From Calvatia gigantea (Eukaryota; Basidiomycota; Agaricomycetes; Agaricales; Lycoperdaceae): a stretch of 64,000 nucleotides of DNA. The DNA lies in assembly GCA_025093985.1 (NCBI GenBank), contig JACAAK010000017.1, positions 124,001 to 188,000 of the forward strand, read 5' to 3'. The notes below the pieces were generated by a model, which saw nothing but the letters and a program-made list of their open reading frames with translations, did not search any database and was not told where the DNA came from. Within the stretch, counting starts at the first letter, position 1. Every line of letters begins with the position of its first letter. The position numbers were made by a program, and so were the translations under genes. This document shows positions 1 to 12,349 of this stretch, one piece after another.

Positions 1-1355
1 TAGCTGTGTACTTTCGGCTTACTCAGCCGGGGATGACCGCCTGGGAGATGGAATTCTGGCGCCAACCCACCAGTGCTCGAAGTGTACCCCCGTTGGAGAA
101 ATCCCACCTGTAAATTAGAGGCAATTGTGCTCATAGTGTAATCGTAGCAGTGACATTTTAAAAACACCCAGTTTTGTCTATGTACTTAGCGCCCGGCGTC
201 AGATGAACCATTTATCAGTACTAGACCGGCGAACATTGAGATTACAGCGCCGCATGCATGCCCGGTGAAGGACTACGAAAATAACAACAAATTGGGTGTG
301 TGACAGCGGATGACACTCAAAATTACGAGAGCAGGACCAGATCAGTGATTCCGGCATGAATTTTCATAAAACTTAGACCTGGTCCGTATGGGCTTCCGTA
401 CCTCAAAGGTTTTCCCCAGGCAGCGATGGCGTAAGGAAACCCATGGGGACCAGCCGACCTGACGCTCGAGACGGCCCTAATGAAGGGTGGTGGAGAATCA
501 ATTTACGAGGGTGAAAGAGATACAATCTGTGGCCCTGGACTTGGAGTTTCAGTGACCCGTCATTCACATAGAACGTTTCAACCGGTACTCAGGAAGTCAG
601 ACAGGGAGATGTCGGAGGAGATAAACTAGTGTGAGTTGGTGCATGTTGGCGAGCAATACTGTAGTTGGATGACGTTTGACGTTCGGAACAGTCGAGGTTC
701 AAACCTTGACTAATGCTGCTAGTAGCTTTCCGTTCAATTGTTTTTTGTATTGCAATCAGGGGCGTTTTGAGGGCTGGATGGTTTAAGCCGGGTGGGACGA
801 TACATGAAAAGGCCTATTGATGCTGTAAGGTTAGGTGTTTGCCGAGTGCTCAAGTCTCTATGCCTTGGTCTACATAGACCAAGAACCCTCCGAAACAAAA
901 GTTCCGGGCATACCGGGGCGACCGTGGGCGGCGGCGGTCCGAAAGATCTACTCGCTCCCCATCAAGGATGTTCAACGAATCCAAGGTATCCATTAGTTTT
1001 TGGTTGTTGAGGGTGATTCGTTCAATTGGCCACAGAAATCTTCTCCGACCTCCTATGGTGTATGGCCTGTTCGCGCTCATCGGTTCCGCTAGTCATTGTA
1101 TTAAATTATGGGCGATTATCGAAACCCCAAGAACACATCAAGCAGAGTTTGGGTCCTGGTTGAATATGTTTGATGTAAAGGGTTACAGGACCCTGGCATA
1201 AAGGGTTCAGGATTTCGGATCTTGTACTTACGTTGGACGTTGAACATGCTGGGGAAAAGGAGTGGGTTCTGGGCATGGAGAAGACTGTTTGGTTTTAAAG
1301 GCTTCGCCAAATAAAGGTCATGTCAGTGCTTGTCTTTCCGTCATCCTTGACTGCG
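1..1355. other. Region with no recognised gene
   Basis: Short open frames occur on both strands (for example 792-1010 plus and 850-1080 minus), but none shows a family I recognise or a convincing chain of splice sites. The last few hundred bases should contain the promoter and 5' UTR of the AP-2 sigma gene. Because that neighbour consists of very short exons, a similarly fragmented gene here cannot be excluded. Confidence 0.4.
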
Positions 1356-2049
1356 ATGATCAGGTTCATCTTGGTACAGGTGAGCAGCTTTGGATGAGTA
1401 TGTATGGGTTGTTATGACGCCATTTAAAGAATAGGCAAGGGAAAACGAGGCTATCTAAGTGGTATGTTCCTTACGACGACGACGAGAAGGTCAGCCCCCC
1501 GTTACCATCTCTCAGGGTTCTCAGCTAACCACGCCCTTCAGGTGAGACTGCGTGGTGAGGTCCACCGGTTAGTGGCACCACGAGACCAGAAATATCAATC
1601 GAATTTTGTTGAAGTATGCCCTTCCGGACCCATGCACCGACTCTTGTTAATATATAGTGAATACAGTTCCGCAACTACAAGGTCGTCTACCGACGCTACG
1701 CAGGACTATTTTTTTGTGTTTGTGTAGATGCAAACGATAACGAACTGGCTTACTTGGAAGCAATACACTTGTTTGTTGAGGTCCTAGGTGCGTTCCTATC
1801 GGCGTACTTAGAGCAAGGCCGGATACTGAATACTGAAATGGATTAGATTCGTTTTTCGATAACGTTTGCGAACTCGACCTTGTTTTCAATTTTTATAAAG
1901 TGAGCCAATTAGGTTAATGGTGGCAGAAAGGTCTTATGGTGGTTCAGGTCTATGCCATTTTGGACGAGATTTTCCTCGCTGGAGAGATTGAGGAGACAAG
2001 TAAGGATGTGGTATTGGGGCGCCTGGATGAACTCGAGAAACTCGAATAG
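1356..2049 (+). CDS. aps2: AP-2 adaptor complex subunit sigma
   Basis: Small (sigma) chain of the AP-2 clathrin adaptor, which selects cargo for endocytosis at the plasma membrane. Six exons join in frame: 1356-1379, 1430-1489, 1542-1613, 1667-1787, 1847-1899 and 1948-2049, giving 143 aa, the usual length for this family. The introns are 46-60 nt with GT..AG ends. The start [16 protein letters not shown], the stretch [20 protein letters not shown], the [13 protein letters not shown] helix and the C-terminal [14 protein letters not shown] are typical of sigma-2. Sigma-1 usually reads DELLLGGE at the last position, so AP-2 is preferred over AP-1. No exon exceeds 121 nt, which makes the gene easy to miss. 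No frame breaks were seen. Confidence 0.93.
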
Positions 2050-3596
2050 AGTTAACGACCTGGTGAGTATGGGATCTTCAAGTGGCATGGCAGCAACCTT
2101 ACCACGATTGTTAGGGTACTCGTCTCGCTTAATCCCGTCGCGTTATTGTAGCTTCTACCAATGACATACTATCCTCAAATTCATCGGCAAAAATGCATGA
2201 CCGCAGTTCACCCGGCTCACACATCAACGTCTCTCTGACATCTGATCTTGCTTCGACTGTCATTATTTCTTGACCTGGACCCATCGGATTCCTCCAATCA
2301 CCTAATTCACCTGTTCTGTGGGGGGGGCCAATCCGAAGCTGACCCGCGAGTTCGTTCACGTTTTTGATCAAAAAGCCTCAGTGTTATCTACAGCTTCAAG
2401 CGCCTTCTAGCACCTCGAGGTAATCAGTTAGAACAATTGCTGCTCATCGTTCCTTGCCTGCAAGGATGTACTGTACTCTGCACAAGATCCTAAGACAACA
2501 GAGCCTTTGGACTTTACGTTCCCCTCGCCTGGGAAAAGGAGCGTGTAGGACTGGAAACCGGATTTAGGGTGCCTACCATTGTTATGGCGGTATATCATAA
2601 ACTGGACTTTTGTTCCCAACACCGGGCACACCGCCCGTGAATAATTGCCTTGAGCACACCAGAATCCCTCAGATATGTTTCCCAGATTTAGTATCTTCGA
2701 GAGTCTCACACCTTTACAGATATATTTTTGGCTTTGGAATACCTGAGAATGTGTGGTGTTCGGGGTAAATGTCGGAACAACTATATTTTGGGCCTGGGGA
2801 ACCGATTGTGAGGGGCGAGGAAGGACTGGATACAAGGGTACGTGCAAAGTGCAAACGCGGGTGGCCTTTCCCCATCGAGAGACACGAAATTATTGAAGTC
2901 CACAGGTGAGTAATGATATATCAACAAATGATTGAGGCTTCATAGTTTCTTGTTCCATTCCCCAAGGGAACAGCTCTTCATTAAATTACTTGCTTCTGGA
3001 GTCAGCAGCACAACTTGGGATAATCCATTCGCCCTCGACCGATACAACCAAATCTGTTTGATCGACCATGGAAGGTCGAATCCCCAGGAAACTTATTTTT
3101 AGATACGATAATATAGGGCCGGATTTTGTGAAGAAAATCTCGTGAAGGTACCCCATTTCGGTAAATGTGAGAAGCCACAGGGAACTACCCATCCTCAATC
3201 CTTTTCATCTCAATCATATACGCTAATTTGGCGACCGCGCCGTGTTCCCTTCCGATGATCCCGAAGAGGACGAACCACGCGAGCCGCGAACCCTGCGCGT
3301 GGCGGCCACGTGGGATATCGAGTAACGAGGGTGGGATTGCGATATCCCCAGGGCAGAAATTAGCGCGATGGCGGTCTCTGGCGGGTGGGACGAACTAAGA
3401 GCCCCTCGCAAACACTGGGAAATATTTCAGTGTTGATCTGACCCGGAGATCACCCCTTGATCCCGAAAATGCCCCCGCCAAGATTTCCACGATACAATCC
3501 TCTACATAAATAGCTCCTCCCATAGAAGCGGGTCACCAATTTCACCTCAGTCCTTTTCGGCCCCTCTCATCCAGCCGTGCGGCTCGCCATAGGCCT
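2050..3596. other. Intergenic region with unassigned minus-strand frames
   Basis: Three minus-strand open frames (2129-2371, 2428-2847 and 2986-3198) could be exons of a gene convergent with AP-2 sigma. They match no family I know, and I could not build a consistent splice chain. The right end should hold the promoter of the F-box-like gene that starts at 3597. Confidence 0.3.
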
Positions 3597-5075
3597 GTGA
3601 TATTATCCGGAAATTTCTGTCTACTTTTAAAATCGCCGCTTCAGGTATTTCGATGTCCGATGTCCAGTTTTTGTTTGTTGATTTTTAGTTCCGTATTCTG
3701 TCAGGCCGCGCTCACGACGGCGTCCAATAACGCGTCAGCAGCTGGAGCTCCAGAAAGGAGGAGGCAAGCCTCTTCTCCCCTGCATGATGAACTTATCAAC
3801 CTTATATTCAGTGTAGGGTATGCTCGGGTGTCTACGGCTTTGACCTTGGAGATATGCCGCAGTATTGTGAGCGACATCCGGGGTCGTAGTGACCTTGCAA
3901 CCTTATGTCGGGTCAGCAAAGGGTTTCGCACCTTTGCGGAACGCGCCTTGTACAACACACTCTACATGCGGAACGTCCATGAAACACTCCTCCTTTGCCG
4001 CACCCTTTCGAGCACCGCACGCATCGCATCATTTGTGGAAGCCCTTACGATTTATGCCACCGGTGAGGAAGACGCAGCTACGGAAGATAGTGACAGCGAT
4101 CAGGAGGAAGAGTCCGCTCATGAGTTGCCCGATGGCTACTGGAGCACGATCGCGACTGCATTGGAGCAGACCACAAACCTCCAATATCTCAATGTGCACG
4201 TCACAAATAGTGCTAATGCGAGCGCGGCGTGGACTCTGGAGAATTGCACATTCCAGCTCAGAGGCTTCCATTGTGACCTTAACTGGGATCACCACCTGGT
4301 TTCATTCCTGAACAAGCAGGCGAGGTTGAACGACCTATACCTTTTAGACTACGCTGTCAGCGGTAACCCTGCTGCGCCGACTGTTGAAGCACCCGGGCCC
4401 CCAGCCTCAGACCCTCCTACATCACTCGCCACCTCAGCGCTTCCTGATCTTTCTACTTTGGAATGCACTTTCTCAGAAGCTGCCGTGGTTATCGTGCCCC
4501 ACAGGCCGATCAAGCGCCTTAAGACTTGCTTCTCTTGCACCCACACGCCTGAGAAACGAGCGGAAATGAGCCTTCTCATGTCAAAAATACGCCAGTCGAC
4601 AAGCCCGTTGCGCTCACTGGACATCGGGGACTCGGAGTATACGGTGGCTTTCTCAATGGAACTTTTATCTTCCATTGTAAGAGCCAGGACTACATCATTT
4701 GAACTGAAATACCTTGGCACACTTGTTTTGCCTATTTCCGGAAGGGAGGTGAGTCCAGTCTCATTGTTGCAACCTCATTCTCTGAACCCTGTTGATAACC
4801 CTCCCCCTCTTCTTTAACAGCGCCTCCAGTTCTATGGGCTTTTGATGCGACTTCCACGGATCCAATGTGTTGAAGTTGAGGTTTCGGATTGGGTTCCACC
4901 GCCTTCAACTCCACCCGCGTTTCGCGCACTTGCTAGCGAAATGAGGTTGTACACTCCTTCGGTCACTCGCGTGGTTTTCGTGCACAATTTCGAGAGGACC
5001 ATTGTGACAGTCGTGAATGGCGTATGCCGGATGGACAATGACGCAAACTGCGATTTGTTGTGGAGAGAAATGTAA
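3597..5075 (+). CDS. F-box-like protein
   Basis: Two exons (3597-4748 and 4821-5075) with a 72-nt GT..AG intron give 468 aa in frame. Residues of about 80-125 look like a basidiomycete F-box-like helix set: LTLEICRSIVSDIRG, then TLCRVSKGFRTFAERALYNT. A long leucine-containing C-terminal part follows, of the kind seen in large Agaricomycete F-box families. An acidic, low-complexity stretch (EEDAATEDSDSDQEEE) lies near residue 155. F-box proteins usually link Skp1-cullin ligases to substrates; the substrate is unknown. The first 40 or so residues are hydrophobic and unlike the rest, so the true start may be downstream or another intron may lie there. This gene is not a member of the 30-60 kb array family. 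Confidence 0.65.
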
Positions 5076-7543
5076 TATCTTCCTAATGGTAAGGATTACT
5101 TCTGGCTCCCTCAAATCGGTTAAATGATAAGGTATCGGGGACAGCCGTTGTTTCGCACTCTTTATGTCACGTTGCACTGCCCGTCCATGCTTTCTTTCGG
5201 CTTTCTTCCCGTTGTAATGACGACCCTTTGTAGCCTAGGTGCTTCGCCGCCCAATGTAACATATCTGCTTTGCCTTTTTCATGATTTTTGTTTGTACCTT
5301 CTCGCAATCTCAGCAGGTAGTAATACTGTTATTTGTCCAATGGCTCCCCATCGGCACCAAATTTCCTAATTCGTCCTTATGTGAGCCTATTTTTGCTCCC
5401 TGTTTCGGGGGGGCACATGGACGACCGCAATGTTACTGTTCTAAATTAGCAATTATATCTCTTTGTTCGACCACTTAAAACCCAATGTTGTTGACAGATC
5501 CTTCCGTTTATCCATTTTTCGTTGATTCACAGGTGACCAGGCACTTTTCTACACCCCAGCGCCCATGCGGCTAACATGTTGGAACTTAGATATGGCCAGA
5601 TAGAAAATCCAGCCCAGGTTACCTTATTACCATCCCTAGGGCAGAACCTTGTAATTTCCGCAGACCTTTCATTCGTACTTCCGTCTTTCACGATGCGGAA
5701 ACAATGTACAACACGCCACGCCTTCTCGTAACCAAGACGCTTACAGGTGCCGGACAAAAGTGCTTGCCAATATTCAGTCCCCCGATCAAGTATCACCACC
5801 CTGGCTGTACCCTGAGGACTAAAGTTTGTTCCCTCACCTTCCGACTTGGTATACAACTCCAAGACACACGCTTAGCTGTTGGGTTTAGACTTCAATCCGA
5901 TGACCAGATCAGTTGCTATTTTCGTCGACCTTCTGACTAAAAACAAGATCGAATTCTCCCGTGACGTCACATGGCACATGGCGGAGTATGTCCACGATCT
6001 TATTAAACGTTACAGTATACACTATTCAATTTAAGGTTACGTTGTTGACACTTGTAAAGCGCCCACCCAGCGACAACCGGGGCCAGAACATGATGTCAAT
6101 GCTTTTCAGGCTCATTGACAAAAGTCTTCATGGCCTAACTACAGGTTCAAATTTTCATGAGCCCTTGCAACTTTGCACCCAGGGAGTTGGATCTCGTTCG
6201 ATTCTCTAATCATGCTCAAACACGGAAAATTGCCCTAATACCTCGCACGAAAATGACGGTTGATTTGCTAGTGAGCTGTATGACCGTGGCGCATAGGTGG
6301 GTGCGGTTCAATGAATCAGCTCTGTCCGGAAGCCGAAGAGGTTCGTGTGACCAAGTGGCCAGAGCACTGGTCTTCTCGCCTCCGACGCTTCCAGGCCACT
6401 GGGTTTGGGAGGACATCATCAAACCTATCTAGAAGGGTAAAAAAATGGCGAGGGCTGCGGGCCAGGGAACCCGTTCCGATTAGTCGTTTTACACTTCGTA
6501 CTGAGTTAGGGGATCCCGAGAACATAAGGGTGGCATCATTCATTCTCTCCAAATAAAAGCAACTGAGCCACTGTACCACCACTTAAAGAGTGACAACTAC
6601 CCAACTTGATTTCCTGACATGCTGCGAACTGGTGTCTAAAAGGTCGTTTACCGACAGTGCATGAATGCAACTTGATTTCGTTTATCCTATTTTCCGACCC
6701 TGACATTTTCGTCACACCCCGAATAAATTGTTGATTAAAAAGAAAGACATCTTCGTTAGATCTGGAACCCAAGGCCACCACAACATCGCATTTCCGGCAT
6801 GGTTGATCTGTGACGACATAGCTTCTTGTCCTAGTGGCTATAGTGGTCCAAGCCCCGAGATGCCGCTCCTAGACCATTGTCATTGTTCCACGTCATTTAC
6901 GATATATTGAGCCAACCTGAATCCATAATTGATCCTATACATACTTGTGGGAAACCTGGGAGGATCTCGAGTCATCTTAATGTTGCTTCAATCGTGCGGG
7001 GGCCGTGCCTCAGAGCCGGTTTTCCGTCTATTAACCAACTGTCGTGCAAAGTGTGACTTCCATGGCCCGAGTAGCCGAACTAACAACGAACCAGATTCAG
7101 TTTCTCGTTTTCGTACAGCCGAGCCAAAACCCTGATGCTAGCTTGTAGTTTATACCCCTCCCTGTCGTTCATCGGTGGCGTCGTATGGTCGTACTGACAT
7201 TTGGGTAGTCCTAACCTACCCTACCAATATCTACGACGATGCGTTCCTTTAGATGAGTCTCCTAATTGGAATCGGTCTCCCCGCTTATGAAGCAAATAAA
7301 TAGCGGGGACTGGTGCGGCAGGATCGTGTTCAGGACTGTCCACTATTGTTAACTTCATACACCGTCCCCGAGTTCGCACGGGAGTTTGGTTCGGATGTGG
7401 AGTTTGTGGTTCGGGCTGAGAAAAAGTCCTCAGAGCAACAAGACTTTCATTTTCTGTAATTAACTCGAAGACACGAAAACTTTGGGGATAAATTATGGAA
7501 CTAGAGGCAGTCCATTACATTATAATAGGACGAGAATGGTGTC
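5076..7543. other. Gene-poor region with possible transposon debris
   Basis: About 2.5 kb without an intact gene. Short frames at 5527-5862 (minus) and 5897-6160 (plus) resemble retrotransposon integrase; the rest shows nothing I can identify. A TGACGTCA palindrome lies near 5962. The last part is 3' flank of the minus-strand DUF4139 gene. Confidence 0.4.
5527..6160. mobile_element. Possible decayed Ty3/Gypsy integrase remnants
   Basis: On the minus strand (5862 to 5527) a frame carries DRGTEYW..., then CKRLG, then KDGSTNER. The spacing is close to the integrase core (SDRGxQF ... C..LG ... TDGQTER), although the conserved HPQT is missing and two or three residues are extra. On the plus strand from about 5897 a second piece reads SVAIFVDLLTK, like the usual VFVDRLTK integrase strand, and near 6075 there is SDNRGQN. 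The two pieces face opposite ways, so this would be two insertions or an inversion. The family assignment is inference from short decayed motifs. Confidence 0.35.
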
Positions 7544-9565
7544 CTACAGTCCTGTAATTTGATTGCGAGGAGGTGATATGACCTCGTACTGCAAGAAGAG
7601 GTCGATCTTGCCTTGAGGAGGAACAGAACATATCCAGTCGAACTTGCCATCTTTGCCAAGCAGCTCAACGTTTACATTATGTTCATCGGCACCATTCCAT
7701 TGAGCAAAAACCCCAGAAGAAACCTTGACTTTCTCAGGAATGTGAATTTCGCCGGAGGTAGACGCTGTGAGAACATCCACAAGTGCGGGGCTAACTTGCT
7801 TAACCGTGATGATGGAATCGTCTGATACAGGGAATTGATCTGTGACCTTCAGGTCGTCAACCGTAGTGACCTTCGTGTTGAAGATTGTGACGCGCTGGGT
7901 GTAAACTTGAGTGGTAGTTCTGCCGTAAAAGCCAGTACGTGTGGTCTTCTTGGTGCGAGGATGGTATGTGACTCTGACCTGAAGGATCCAGTCTGGAGTG
8001 CAAAATTAGTGGCAGATTTTAGGAACAAGAACTACTAACCCAAGGGGACAGTCGAAACTTTCCTCAGGACTGACTGGAGGTATACCCGTGCGCGCGATAA
8101 AACTTCCATCCACATAAATGCTTGCTTGACCACTGAGTAGGGTGTATTCAGACGCATTCCTTGATCTTTGCCTGTGAAACAAGTAAGGACCCTAAATTAG
8201 ACGATCAAGTCATACCGACAAACTCACACTCAAGTGAGTCTTAGCCTCTCTTTTGGGAACAGTAATCCACCGCATCTTTGCTTCCAAGTTCAGCTTGACA
8301 ATGGTGACACTATGCGTGGCACCGTCGGAGGGGATAGAGATTTTCCCGGGTACGGCGAACGTGGCAGTAATGTTCCCTTTCGAGCTGACGCTAGCCTCCT
8401 GATGCTGTATGCTTGCAGCTTCCTCCTCTAATGGGGGTTGGAAGGCCGCGTAACTAACCGCACCGGGGATGGCATCTAACATCATGGCGGATCTCGCACG
8501 CACTGACTTCCTCATCCCTGGCAGTGGTCTTGTTCACTTTCGTGGCTGGGCGATAAACAGATATAGTCCAAGGAGAGAGATATGGAATATCAACACCAAA
8601 TGTTGGTTCGGCGGTTTCGAGCGTCAGGTTCACATCCGTCCAATCCTGCGAAACAGGCGTCGGATTCAGCAACAGGAAATGTTAGGAATCGGCTCACCTC
8701 GCCAGTACTCTGCGTGATTGATGCCTTATATGTCAATTCAACGGGCTTCTCTTTGGCTTGCATTTCGACCCGGACGTCGTAGAGGGCATTCCAAGAAGCT
8801 CTATAGACGGCTGCACAATGATGTGAGTAGAATGTAGTAGCTCCTGGGGGGTTACGTACCATAGATGAGCTTGAATTCCACCTCTCCTTCGACACCCGCA
8901 AAAACTCCAATCGCTGCTTTCATCCGAAGGTCTTGATTCTCCTGCGGGACCGGCAAGGTTTTTTTGTTCAGCGGCGATTCTCGCGTCGAGTTTTTCTAAT
9001 TCGTCACGAAGCGCAGTCAGTTGATTATCTAGCTCCTCTCCTGTCGTTTGGTAGGTCTTGACGATATTCGCGACTTCAGAAACGCCAACATCCTTCACAT
9101 TGAGCGTTCTAAGATAAGTCTCCAATGACCCACTAGCGAGGGTACACCGTGTTATCGCTTGTTCCGTTTTGACCTTGTTGCGCACTAGCTCCTCCAGTTG
9201 GGCGGATGTGGTGGGCTTTGTAGGGGGTGGGACGAAGGAAATAGTTACGTCATGTATAGTTGCACGGCCAGTCCCCTCAACTCTGTTCAAAGGGTAAACA
9301 AGCAATACTTTAGAGATATATTAACATACTTCAAGGAGTCCCTGTCGAGAACATTGGGCAATCCAGTGATATTGACCTGGTTAAGCCCGACGCGCACATT
9401 GAGCCTGAAGACGCGTGTGATCTCTGCGCGTGACGAGTAGAGGCTGACTTTCGTGATTTTACTATTCTCGACGGAAACCAAATTTATACAGTGAGGTTCA
9501 AAGGAAGGGGGAGTGTCAGTGCTGGTGGACATGCCGTCAATTCCTGCGTTGGAGTCGTCGTTCAA
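7544..9565 (-). pseudogene. DUF4139 (mucoidy-inhibitor-like) protein, frameshifted
   Basis: Fungal member of the DUF4140/DUF4139 family, a beta-rich protein with a central coiled coil and no established biochemical role. Exon 1 (9565-9330) encodes SSRAEITRVFRLNV, the usual N-terminal strand. A 47-nt intron (9283-9329) leads to a coiled-coil exon, and later exons carry YDVRVEMQAKEKPVELTY, DWTDVNLTLETAEPTFG, LSPWTISVYRP and the C-terminal KFDWICSVPPQGKIDL. Following the family sequence requires four single-base corrections, each removing one base: in the T7 run at 8959-8965, near 8510-8525, near 8157-8162, and just before the VRVTYHP segment near 7985. All are +1. Either the gene is dead or the assembly carries insertion errors; otherwise the exon structure and the C terminus are complete. 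Start could be 9565 or the next in-frame ATG. Confidence 0.7.
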
Positions 9566-10196
9566 GGGGGTATGGAAACCAGTGCCGGTTTCTTACACGG
9601 GCTTTTTCAGGGCCATCTAAAATCCATGACGCAAGTGGACCTGGTGCGGCCTGCGGGCTCCTGCGGGGCTGTGTAATAGCAACAGATTCAATAGAATAAG
9701 TACTTACTTAAATAGAAAGGAAAAGAGATGTGCGCAGGACCCCCAGAACCTGATCCAATTTTTGATCTTTTTCCGCACGAAATGCTGGGGGCTTTTGCAA
9801 AATTTTATCTGAGTTTTTCCCTGCCCAGGAAATTTTTCTGTACCAAACCAGAATTGATCGGGGATCCTCCCACAATTAGGGGGTCCTGAGATCTCCTGAG
9901 GGTGCAGTCAACATTCGAATTGCTCTAAGTTAACAACCAGTGTATAGGGAGGGATTCCAGAAGTCGGGATTGGCTCAACGAAGCAAACTGAGTCAAATCT
10001 CCCGGGTTCTCAAGCTCTCAAGAGTTGTGTAACGATAAATCAACTCTGCACATTTCTTTTACGGCGAGCCCTCTGCCACAAAAGCTGTGGGTATTGAGTC
10101 TGTACCTGCCAATCATGTCAAGAACACCTAACAACCATTTGACAACTTCTCATGCCGAGTCAAGTACGCAGTCCAACACCGCGCACCGCTTTTCTT
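9566..10196. other. Intergenic: DUF4139 promoter and 3' flank of TPP enzyme gene
   Basis: No gene is seen. On the minus strand this holds the 5' region of the DUF4139 gene and the 3' end of the thiamine-diphosphate enzyme gene. Bases 10150-10196 encode what looks like the lost C terminus of that enzyme in another frame. Confidence 0.5.
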
Positions 10197-12349
10197 CTAG
10201 AACAACACCTGATGGCCTTCTGCCAGGCTTTTCTCCAGTGCCTTCTTACCAGCGTATTCCCAATCCCCACCTTTCGTCCCCAAGCCCAACCCGACGAAGC
10301 AGGCGACCGCTATTTGTGAATAATCTGGACAGTCGGGTCCGAAACCGGTGGTCAGTTGCTCAATTGAGACCTTGCTCCCATGCCCTGTGGGATGAACGCC
10401 AAGCATTGAGAGCTTAGGCGCCTGGAGTGCAGGGTCAATAACAAACACATAAACCAGCAAGGGAAATACTCACTGTCCAGCCTCCGTTGTTCAACACGAT
10501 AGTCAAGAAAGGCTGCGTGGAAAGCCAATGAGTTGTGTGAGGTTCCGAAGAGAGATAGGAACATACTGTCTGATATTTCCTCGCTATCCAGAAAGCAGAG
10601 CTTGGGACGCCGAACATATAGGATCCGTCTCCCACAATGACCACAATAAGCTCACAAGCCTTCTTGCTGACTTCTGCGCCCAGATAAGCACCCACAGCGG
10701 CGCCCAACGACCAACCCAATGACGAGCCCCCGGAGGTTATGAGGCTCCCTGGCATCTCCGGTTGCATGTGATGCCAAACGGGTTGGAAATTGGTGACACT
10801 CTCGTTGAGGATAAGCGTCTTCTTGCCCTTGCTTGGGGTTAATGTATGGATAGCGTTTCGAAGAGCTCCAAGGAGATTCGGGAGGGTAAATGACGCAGCG
10901 CCAGGTTTGTCGGCGGGAGCAATGGGATATGCAGCCTCTTGTGCATTCCAATTCTCTTTCCGTTTATTATGCTCGTCTGTCAACTTCCTCGCTCGGGCTT
11001 GTATCGCTTGACCTCCAAGGACCCGTTCGCCCACAGTTGTCGCTCTTGCGTCTTCTTCTCGCACAGCTTCGACAAGCTGGGTGAGAGCGAGCTCTGCGCC
11101 TGCCCTGCAGATCAATTCCGCAGGCACATGGATATAACCGATGCTTGGCTGAAGAGGGTCAACACCATCAACGACAAATACTCGGGCAGATGGCGATGGT
11201 GCCTCATTCTGTGGGATCCAAGGGACATCAGAGTCGATAACGAGAATGACATCTGCTGAGGCGAGATAAGGGGTATGTGTTCCTGGCGTCATATATGTAA
11301 CTCCGAGGTTGAAAGGGTGGGAGAAAGGACAATTGATGATTTGAGGGAGTGTGGAGATGATGGGGATTGCAAGTAGGGTAGACAAAGCCAGAAGGGCGGG
11401 TATTGCGTCCGGATTTCGTCCAAGGTGAGAGGTGATAATCAGGGGCTGTTGGGCTGTGAGGAGGGCGGACGCTATGGCGCGAGCGGCTGAAAGGTTGATC
11501 GAGAAAATGAGCTATGGCCCTTTTCAACGTTTCAGCTCTGTTTTACCACTCACCAGCTGGAGATAATGCGCCTGGCTCAACGGGTGGCCATTTGGTGAGA
11601 CTAGTGTCGAGCCTCTGGAAGGAAGATTCGTCAACCTCTTGCTCCATAACTTCACGACGAGCCCAAAGATAGACAGGGCCTCTCGGCTCACTCGTTGCAC
11701 TTCATAATATGTCAGAAGGAGTTGAACCAAGATTATGAATTCACTGACAACTGGAGACCCCGGCGAACGGCATTTGGTATCGTCGTAGGGCTATTAAGTT
11801 GGGTAGTGTGACGCATGTATTGACGAACAATTGCTGCTTGATCCGGGATGTCTGCTTCACATTTAGCCACATATCAACGGAATGAAAGAGGCATTTTCAT
11901 ACCCTGCAACCACATAATCCACTCATTTCGGGTACCCTTATGTTCCTTCCCGTAAGCGATAGGTGAGGCGCCAGCATATATGAGGACAGGAGTGCGACTG
12001 CGATCTGCGTTGTGCACAGCGCCAGCTAGAGCCTGTTGGAGCGAACGATGTTACCCTTTGCTAAGGGAAGTGAGGAGTGTCTTGCCTGGGTACCGACATC
12101 CACATGGACGATGACTGCTGCCGGTTTTCCAACGACTTGCCCGTACCCTTGCGCAGCGGTCAACGCAACCATTTCATTGGGACATGTCACGATCTTCAAT
12201 GCGGTTGCGCCGTTTTCGACCCGTTGACGCTCCAAATCCTCCAATAGTCCAGGGTGGTCAGAACCCCAATTTACAAAGGCATGCGTAATTCCAGCATCCG
12301 TTAGGGCTTTGAGAAAGACAGAAGAGCCAGTGTACATGGTTAAGCGCAC
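10197..12349 (-). CDS. Thiamine diphosphate-dependent enzyme (acetolactate synthase/benzoylformate decarboxylase-like)
   Basis: Seven exons (12349-12086, 12032-11903, 11851-11749, 11699-11554, 11486-10567, 10512-10474, 10421-10197) give 608 aa in one frame. The N-terminal PYR domain starts MYTGSSVFLKALTDAG and has the ThDP glutamate context TCPNEMVALTAAQGY; VHVDVGTQ and ALAGAVHNADRSRTP follow across an intron. The C-terminal PP domain carries the ThDP/Mg motif GDGSYMFGVPSSAFW ... LNNGGW. The substrate cannot be told; it is probably a 2-keto acid. The first intron (12033-12085) needs a GC donor. The frame stops at 10197, but a one-base shift just before it restores a family-like tail ending LDCVLDSA and stopping at 10150, so the last 15 or so residues seem lost through a -1 event. 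It is transcribed like the flanking DUF4139 and carboxypeptidase genes. Confidence 0.85.

Noticed and set aside
3701..4720. Minus-strand frames inside the first F-box-like gene
   Set aside because: Shadows of the 384-codon plus-strand exon, which has a clean splice to exon 2 and F-box features.
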